Below, piece after piece: positions 56,713 through 64,000 of a DNA stretch of 64,000 nucleotides (positions within the stretch are counted from its first letter, which is position 1; each line of letters opens with the position of its first letter). This DNA is from Acanthosepion esculentum. Lineage: Eukaryota; Mollusca; Cephalopoda; Sepiida; Sepiidae. The notes under the pieces are model-generated. The model was not told the origin of the DNA. It was given only the letters and a program-made list of their open reading frames with translations, and searched no databases. Where the stretch lies: assembly GCA_964036315.1 (NCBI GenBank), contig OZ038495.1, positions 23,780,190 to 23,844,189 of the forward strand. Direction: 5' to 3'. Both the position numbers and the translations under genes were made by a program.

Positions 56713-57200
56713 TTTTTTAAATTTCTTTTTGTCACTAAGAATGCAGTTAAGCTTTTTGTTGTATTCAGCTTTGTTTACGAGAACGAAAGTGTTGAATTTG
56801 TCACATTTCTTAATAATGTTTTAATTATTTTATTTTTGACTCTCTATGAGCTTGTCACGACGCTTTGGTGTTGAGCTGGGTTCGATTCGTGTAGTGTTGT
56901 CTGTTTTTTATGGATTCTGATTTGAGAAATATTCGTAGGCTGGCATGAGTTTTTCATGATTTTGTCGTCTTGTAGTTTGAGAATTTTTTTGTATAGAATT
57001 TCAGTCTCCGTCTTTTTAATATTGTCATTGAAGGTAAAGGAGGCAGTTTGGGTGGAAGTTGATGAATTTAATTTGTTCTTAATAAGTTCATGGTTTGATA
57101 TATTCATATTAATGTAGTTATCTGAGGAATATATTTTTTCCTTTATATAAATTGTTCAGCTATTTTTATTGTTATTTTGTGTTGGCTGTGTTCCCTTAAT
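56713..57200 (-). pseudogene. Penelope-like element relic, N-terminal part, copy 2
   Basis: Minus frames read NIIKKCDKFNTFVLVNKAEY, NKKLNCILSDKK and, at 56844-57107, MNISNHELIKNKLNSSTSTQ and ILYKKILKLQDDK. It is the upstream part of the RT relic at 55.6-56.3 kb, split by the nested LINE, and homologous to 51.84-52.27 kb. Confidence 0.65.
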
Positions 57201-57487
57201 ATTGTGTCTACTGTGAATATTTTTGTAGTTGTCGGCAGTATTGGAAAATTTTAGGGTAGCATCTATTTTTGATTTCGATGTTAAGACACCGGGTCATGAC
57301 TTTCGCTCGTGCGATTTCTTTCTCCATGCGTGAACGTCAAAATCTTTCTGTGTTATTCTTCTTGTTCGTCGCAGGGTCGTGAAATTTGAATAAGGTATAT
57401 TTATGCAGAAGTATTCATCCAGACAAATTTTATTAAAAAGAACCGACAAGGTCTATCTGCTTAAATCTTAAATTAGATGGGTCTCCA

Positions 57488-58025
57488 TTTTATATTTTTA
57501 ATTCCGCGCATGTGCGTTGTTTGTTTTGATTTTGTCGACAGCACAGTATAGTAGGATCTGTTGGGCACCGTCTGGGAGAAAAAGAGCATCATGACGGTAT
57601 TCACTCCGCCAGAAATTTGAAAACGGTATACTATACTGATTATCATTCACGCCGGAAGATCCAATATGAACATTTCTGTGTATTTGTGTGTCAATCTCAG
57701 AACAGTGCAGAGGATTAGGAAAGAGTTGGATGAGTCTAATGGTGATTACAAAGGTGTTTGGAGTGATCACTAGTGATAACGTTATGTTTCCATTCATCTT
57801 TGTACAGGGCCTAAACACTTGAGGAGATAGTGCTTCCTGGATCAAGAGAGTCGCTGCTGGAAGACCCTCTGTCTGGCAACAGGACCCTGCACAATGCCAC
57901 ATAAGCAGGAGAACCCAGTCAATTTCTGCGACCACATCATCCATTACATCTGGCCACCTAACTCTCCAAACTGAAACCCCTTGATTATTATGTATGGGTT
58001 GCAGTTGTAACACCAAAGATGAATC
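57488..58025 (+). mobile_element. Mariner-family element M2, copy 2
   Basis: Shares with copy 1 the 5' text (CCATTTTATATTTTTAAT, CGCGCATGTGCGTTGTTTG, GAGAAAAAGAGCATCATG) and then AGAGTTGGATGAGTCTAATG. Degraded transposase pieces follow: GCTTCCTGGATCAAGAGAGT (LPWIKRV), GTCTGGCAACAGGACCCTGC (VWQQDPA) and TTACATCTGGCCACCTAACT (IWPPN). Part of the coding region is deleted near 57765. The 185-codon frame on the opposite strand is a shadow. Confidence 0.75.
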
Positions 58026-58839
58026 GCTAGAAGAACAAAAGATAACAGCAGTCACAAGGACAACGCTGACGACGAAAGGATGAACAAAGAAAAACTTAAG
58101 AGCCTACCATGCCATCGCTGTCTGTGAAAAGGAAGCCTTATAGAAGGTATTTAGAACATTCTAAAATATCGTTAAGGCACCAGTGAAGCGCGTGGGTAGC
58201 CAAGGAGAAGGAAAACCGAAAAAAATTCAGAGTATCATCAAAGGTCCCGGAGACATTTGTGGGATAAATCAAAGTATTTTTTTTTCATTTTTTTATTAAG
58301 TGGGTACGCCTTTTGTACTTTTCTGCTTTTTCTAATTCTTTGCTTCCTCAAAGTTCTTTTTCCACTTTTCAAAAGGTGTAATCTTTTTTTTATATTTTGC
58401 CCTCAAAATTAGGTATTTGTAGAGAATTAAATTTTTTATATTTTGCCAAAAATTTTGGTTTATGTGGGGAACTAAATTTTTAGAAATATTAATTCTTCTT
58501 TTCTTTTTGGCAAATTAATCGATCATTGTGTTGTATAAAATGTTACTTTCTTTAATTTGTTACTGTCATTTTACAAATTTGTACATCGGAATTAAATTTG
58601 TGGATCTATTGTCCAAATTATATGTTTTTTGTTGAAGATCTATTCAAGTATTTTCGACCGTCTCCGTCATTATAAATAACTGGGTGTTGTCGGATTGGGA
58701 GACAAGTTTTTATTGACTATATCCTGGCGTTTCGGATTGCTAGAATTCAAATTCTTTCAAATATACTATATAGCATAAGTGATGTTATTTGAAAACGGTT
58801 ACACATAGAGAGACCGCACGTGAAATGATAAAATATGAA

Positions 58840-59215
58840 AAACAGACTTGAATCAATAGAAATGTGGTTATACAGAAGGATGTTGAGGATACCATAGTCT
58901 GAATATGTCAGAAATGACGAAGTTCTAGAGAAAATGGAAACATACTTAGTTCCAGCTGAAATTTCTAGGACACATAACGAAGAAAAATGGTTTGGAAAAT
59001 ATGATACTCACAGGAAAGATTGAAGGCAAAAGTGACAGAGGAAAACAGCGTGTATCATACTTAGTGAGCTTGACTAAAAAGATGAGGGAACAGGGTTTGG
59101 GAGAAATAATAAAACAAGATAAACAAAAACAAATTTATTAATAGCTACAAAGGATAGGAAATTGTGGAGAGCCATGATCACCTACGTCCTAAGGGGACAC
59201 GGCACATGAAGAAGA
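58840..59215 (+). pseudogene. LINE 3' end relic
   Basis: KFLGHITKKNGLENMILTGK, IEGKSDRGKQRVSYLVSLTK and MREQGLGEIIKQDK, then an AAAGGATAGGAAATTGTGGA tail as at 111-130. 5' truncated, with frame breaks. Confidence 0.75.
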
Positions 59216-59679
59216 CGGTATCTTTTGTAAATGTTTGATATTTCTTTTCGCCTGTATTCAAAACGTTAGTTGATATTTAAGACTCTCTTGATGAGCCTAG
59301 CTCTGATTTGCTGTGGAAAGGTGGTAACATTTAAAATAAAGTATCGTTTATACAAAAATATGTTTTTTTTATTTCTTATCAAGAAAAGGTTTAATTCTCA
59401 ATTCAAATCCGCAGTTGCTTGAACGCCTCGTAAAGTTTGATAAGCCAATCGCACAAACCGTTTCTATTTTAGTGAGTTCGCTAATCACTGGATGTTCTAC
59501 AGCTGTGATCCTGTGATCCTTTTAAATTTCTTATCCTAAGCAAGTTAAGGACAGTTATTAAATTTTTCTCAACAAGTTGAATTCATTGTTTTAAGTTCTC
59601 TGAATTCTCAGATGAAGTATTTTCATTATTTATTTTGGTTAGTTTTTCTTTTGGCTTATTTTTCTTTTTATCACAAGCT

Positions 59680-61595
59680 TTATGTCATTACTCTCTAACC
59701 GTATAGGTACCCCCATGAGATCACTAAAAAAGAGCATAGCATGACGAAAAGACGCCAAACTTGACATAAACAAAACTTTATCGTCTAAATGTTTATGTTA
59801 TCATTAAGAGGTAATATCAAAGTATTTTGGGGGTATTTTTTTTTACATTTTTAATCGTTCCTAGCACGTCAAAAGTTTTCGTTAAAATCTTGTTATTTTT
59901 TAGTCAGAAAAATTGACAGATAATCAATCATGTCAACCATTTTCTTCCATATTATGAAAAAAATGAAAATCTCAGTCTGAAATTCTTTTAAAAATCAATT
60001 ATGATTTTTCCAAAACTTATTTTAAGAAAATCAGAAATTATAATGTTTATTCAAAATATTTTGAGACAAGCTTAACTTAGTTTCTGCGCCGAAAAGATGT
60101 AGTTTACGAATAAAACAAAGCAGGTCATAACATTTCGCGTCATTTGATAGGTGACGAAAGACATTTTCATGACGTATTGATAGCTTACATGAGGATAATT
60201 TATTCTACGGAAGGAGAAAAGTGAAATTATTTAGATTTAAGTGAACAAATTATTTATCTCGTTATTCTTAAGGAAAACTTTCAGCACTATATTTTTTGTA
60301 CTTAGCTTTCACCTTTACGTTTACGATGCTTTATGAAAAATATATTATAAAGAAATTAAAATAAGACTGTTAAGAGTGAGATTAAATTTCATAAAATTGA
60401 AATAAGACGACTCACTGAAAACTGTAAAACAACTTCACAAAATTGAAATTGCAAAGAAATATGTAAATGAAATAAATGGTACTTTTAAAAATGTAGCAAT
60501 CTTGCTGCTGAAAATGGCTTAGGATGGTGTTCAATTTTTTTTAATTAGTAAAAACCCTAATTCAAAATGTTCAACATGTGTTTCGCACGAAGAAATTGCA
60601 ACAATGAGATGGATGTTCAGCGGAGAACGCTTACACTCCAGCCACGTGACGTTTTATTCCTTGTGACCTTCCGTCCTTTTTAATTACAGCCATTTTAACG
60701 AATTTTTATGAACACAAAATTATATTTCTTAATTACTGTGGGTCTTCTGATTGGACGAAGCAATACAATTTACAAAGTGTTAAAAATGATCTATTTCATA
60801 ATAACATTTACGAAAGTGAATGCTGCTTTCAAGTAATTTTATAATATTTTAACAAATTAAATGTAAAAATCTAAAATAATTAAAGAAATAACAAATAATT
60901 GTATTAAAAATTAATTTTTCCTCGGAAAATTTTTTTGGTTTCAGAAAATATTGTCCATATTCATAAAAACAATTAAAAGCAAATAAATGCATTTGAAATT
61001 AAATAATATTTTTGTTTTATTGAGTTTTGTATGTTACAATTCAGTGCTGATTTTTAGGTAGCGGGAGTCCAATTAAAAAAAATATGATTTGCTTTCATCA
61101 AACTAATATAATCACTAAACTGAATGTGACTGAATTTCTAGAGTTTTCATAAATTTAGTTATGGGGGGGTAATAAATATAAAAAAATATTTCTGCCATGA
61201 CTTTAATAAAAAAAATATTTATAATAATTTCCATCATCTGTGAATATTTTCTGAAAGTTTCATTAACATTTGACAATTATTTTTATTTTTGCAAGATTTT
61301 CTAAATAAATGTCCGTCACACACACAAAAAAGTGTTAAAATTGTATATGTTATTTTTTTAGTTCCGGTGATACAAAGAGAAACAAGGTTTTTTAATCAAA
61401 ATTTAGAATGTTCTAAAATGAAGTAAAAATTTTTTTAAATAATTAAAAAAAACTTTGGTTGTCCACTTAATAATAACATAAACATTTAGACGATAAAATT
61501 TTGTTTTCGTCAGGTTTAGCGTCTTTTTCATCATGCTATGTTTTTTTTAGCGATCTCATGGAGGTACCTACGTTAAAGTCATCAGCGTGACTTGA
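59680..61595. mobile_element. Foldback element of about 1.9 kb with long inverted ends
   Basis: TAGGTACCCCCATGAGATCA, AGCATAGCATGACGAAAAG and TATCGTCTAAATGTTTATGT at 59704-59805 are inverted at 61473-61569. The inverted ends are at least 100 bases, about 85-90% alike by eye. The 1.65 kb between is very AT-rich and I find no transposase frame. A slightly less AT-rich patch lies at 60560-60670. Class unknown; a non-autonomous DNA transposon is likeliest. Confidence 0.75.
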
Positions 61596-61779
61596 AAAAT
61601 AAAAAATGCAACTTCCGAATAGGCTCAAACTGGTATTCATATCTCGAGAGCGCGTTTTATAGGTACGTCGCTGTAACCGATTCGGTCACAGATGTTAACG
61701 TATCAGTATCAAGTTATATAGATACTGATTTCTCATCTAATTATTTACACCATTTGTTTTTTTTACTATGCAATAACAG

Positions 61780-61812
61780 CAGTAGTAGTAGTAGTATTAG
61801 TAGTAGTAGTCA
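61780..61812. repeat. (AGT)n microsatellite
   Basis: AGT repeats with one ATTAGT variant. Confidence 0.85.
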
Positions 61813-61850
61813 TAGCGGTAGAAATATATTATATTCAAGGAGATTAGAAA

Positions 61851-61853
<3 letters not shown>

Positions 61854-61919
<66 letters not shown>
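61854..61919. repeat. (TA)n microsatellite
   Basis: Uninterrupted TA tract. Confidence 0.95.
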
Positions 61920-61921
<2 letters not shown>

Positions 61922-62319
61922 ATATGTAACGCTCTCAATTTCTATTTGATTCATTTCTGCATGAGCAAAACAACATATGAATAAGATGCTGAACACTTTA
62001 TTCTATTCAAACCATGTTGAAATAAATACTGAACACTTTTAGACGATGATAAAATTTGATGTTTACTGAATTTTGAGTATAAATGGATTAAAACAAATAT
62101 TTTAATGTTTTAACGATTACAAATACATTTTTTTCAAATTTTTTTTCCACTTTATTTTTATAATGAGTTCTCCGAAGCAAACCATTTCAATGCGCGAGAT
62201 TTTTGTAAATTCTTCAAGTTCAGGGATTCAAAGACGTCTCAGCTTCCAGTTGATATTCACCATTTTCCCTAAAGAAGAAAATAAAATTATGAATTAGTAT
62301 CTTTCTTTTTATGTGTCAT

Positions 62320-62605
62320 GTCCTTTCAGGGCGTAGGCGATCATGGCTTTTCACCTGAATCTATCCCTTGCAGCTCTCAACAACTCCCTTCCCTCTGCTT
62401 CCTCCCCCAGACCACGTTGTGTCATCCACTTACTCCAACTCGCTAGGTATGTCACGCGCTGCTTTCCTTTGTCTCTCTTTCCCTCTATTTGACTCATGAG
62501 TATGAGATTCTCCAGGCCATCCTTCCTCGTTATGTACCAGAAACATCAGCTGCCTCTTTCTGATGTTAAGTATAAGCCTTCCCCTTGTTTGCAACCTCTT
62601 TAAGA
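62320..62605 (-). pseudogene. LINE 3' end relic
   Basis: The minus strand reads LNIRKRQLMFLVH, GLENLILMSQIEGKRDKGKQ, RVTYLASWSKWMTQRGLGEE and KAMIAYALKGHD, in two or three frames. It is the least AT-rich of the LINE ends and the same family as 1-190, 56.3 and 58.8 kb. Confidence 0.75.
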
Positions 62606-63077
62606 CCTAATCGTTGCTCACAGGCTCGGTCGATGATATCAAATAATAATCATTGAAAAGAATTATTAGGCTTCAATTGAAACTGTTTTACTGCAACTTT
62701 CTTTATTCCGTCTTATGAAATCTATCAGTAATAATAGAAGCAACACCACTACAGGTGAGTCCCTGACAAAATATTGATTGTCGGTCTCTTACTTAATTAT
62801 TCATAGGGTGGCCAATTAAGGTCGCCTTGTCTAAGCTAAACTTGAGAGATCACCACAATTGTCCCCAAAAGAAATTTGGCTATCGACCGCCGACAACATC
62901 GAAAGTAGCAGGAAATTTTTTTTCCTATCTAAATGTTTCAACATCTTTAATCGGAATTTACATACACCATATATATGAATAAGGGCATCTGAATTTACAC
63001 ACTCTCATTCCCATTTTTATATCCTTCCATTTTAGTTTTGCCAAGACAATGATTATTGTAATTTAACTATTATTAAG

Positions 63078-63187
63078 AGGGGTATATTTAGTGTAAGGGA
63101 GACAGATATATATTTAGTGTAAGGGAGACAGATATATATTTAGTGTAAGGGAGACAGATATATATTTAGTGTAAGGGATACAGATAG
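63078..63187. repeat. 26-base tandem repeat, four units
   Basis: TATATTTAGTGTAAGGGAGACAGATA-type units repeat about four times, nearly identical, the last with GGATACAG. Confidence 0.95.
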
Positions 63188-63559
63188 CGCAGAGATAACG
63201 CTGTTGTCGCATAAGGTGTTTTTTTGGTATAGGAGAGAAGAATGAACTGACAAAGTTTGTGTACAATTAACAATATTTTACTGTCTTAGCAAAAATAAAT
63301 TGGGAATATATCGAGGGAATTTACATGGTGTGTTGTCACGATGTGACATGTTCACTGGGGACTGAGTGGTCCCAAAGAGAGAAAATAACACGTCTTCTCC
63401 CTACATCATCCTGTAAGGCGCAAAGTGTAAGAAGGGCGGGCGGGAGACTTTCTAAATATTTCTTTATATACTACTTTATACAACGCCACGTAGCGGTTGT
63501 TAGCCTAAGTTCATTAGCAGACAAGTGTGGTAATCCCACAAAGTGAATATTTATCCTCC

Positions 63560-63997
63560 CAATATTTAAAATTTTAGTGTCCTGGGTAAGACTATAAACT
63601 ACATCTGCGTCCTGCAAAGCCTCTGATCAGGTTTTGGGGAGCATGGAACCACTTCTTAAGTGCTGGTGTTCCCAGATCTACCCTGGCCCGGCGTGGTAGC
63701 ACCTGTTAGGGTCCCAATTATATTTAATCATCAAACTAGGGTCAAAATACTATGAAAGTGTAAAAATAGGTTTTAACACCAGCAATAAATGTTTGATGAA
63801 AAATTATTACCAGTAGTATTAAATTATTATCAGTAGTAATAAATTATGACCAGCAATACATTTTTGAAGAAAAATATTACCAACAATACATTTGTGAGGA
63901 AAAAAATATTACCAGCAATAAAAATCTTGTCGGCATTAAATAACCCATTGAGATTGATATGGTGTAAAACAACCAAACCAAACCAAACTTAAAATTT
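63560..63997 (-). mobile_element. Repeat X, copy 2
   Basis: Reverse-complement counterpart of 48580-49070: CTGGGTAAGACTATAAAC, the GC-rich block, GTGTAAAAATAGGTTTTAAC, about six subrepeats with ACCAGCAATAAA, then CTTGTCGGCATTAAATAACC and (AACCA)n. The order and ends agree, which defines the element. Confidence 0.85.
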
Positions 63998-64000
63998 TAC

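Noticed and set aside
57498..58055. 185-codon minus-strand frame
   Set aside because: It lies opposite mariner M2 copy 2, whose plus-strand transposase remnants and DNA match to 45.8 kb explain the sequence; no motif is seen in the minus frame.
63078..63187. CRISPR-like regular repeat
   Set aside because: Units are directly adjacent with no unique spacers, and the setting is an animal genome; it is a short tandem repeat.

Overview
The window looks like AT-rich animal nuclear DNA, most probably from a cephalopod mollusc such as an octopus. That assignment is an inference. It rests on one intron-rich transporter gene, very long (TA)n, (AC)n, (GA)n and (ATT)n tracts, and a mixed population of decayed Ty3/gypsy, Penelope, LINE, mariner and tRNA-SINE elements. 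There are no bacterial operons, CRISPR arrays or intact cellular RNA genes.

One real host gene is visible, on the minus strand: an SLC22-type (organic cation/anion) transporter. I can place eight coding exons, from the start codon at 29995 down to 6101. Their splice phases agree at every junction and together they encode exactly 474 codons, ending just after TM11. The exon for TM12 and the C-terminal tail was not found and may lie left of the window. A mutated copy of exon 2, with a stop codon, lies at 42966-43178, about 13 kb upstream on the same strand, and implies a dead paralogue.

Most of the rest is transposon debris. From left to right: a LINE 3' end (1-190); a 5S-like plus tRNA-like SINE head (830-956); a mariner relic between direct repeats (1.7-2.4 kb); a Helitron helicase scrap (5.2-5.45 kb); opposed tRNA-SINE copies (7.1-8.2 kb); a mariner relic (17 kb); Ty3/gypsy element A (17653-22594); a mariner-derived MITE (22701-23069); a LINE split by a mariner (23.5-26.8 kb); LINE C-terminal fragments with ATT tails (27.3-29.3 kb); a Penelope-like ORF with a tandem partial copy (31.45-33.79 kb); and Ty3/gypsy element B with an exact 5-bp target duplication (34935-39942). 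Beyond 40 kb there are LINE fragments, the SLC22 pseudo-exon, a Penelope 5' piece with a ribozyme-like hairpin (45.1 kb), two copies of one mariner family (45.7 and 57.5 kb), a two-copy repeat with internal subrepeats (48.6 and 63.6 kb, opposite strands), a GIY-YIG Penelope relic joined to a SINE (50.4-51.2 kb), a third gypsy relic (52.3-55.6 kb), a Penelope N-terminus/RT relic with a LINE nested in it (55.6-57.2 kb) and a 1.9-kb foldback element (59.68-61.6 kb).

The transporter is the only likely host function here. Its introns, especially introns 1-3, have absorbed many insertions. All transposon coding regions except the 562-codon Penelope ORF are interrupted by stops or frameshifts. No computation was run, so boundaries are read by eye and are approximate unless a splice site, LTR terminus or target duplication fixes them.
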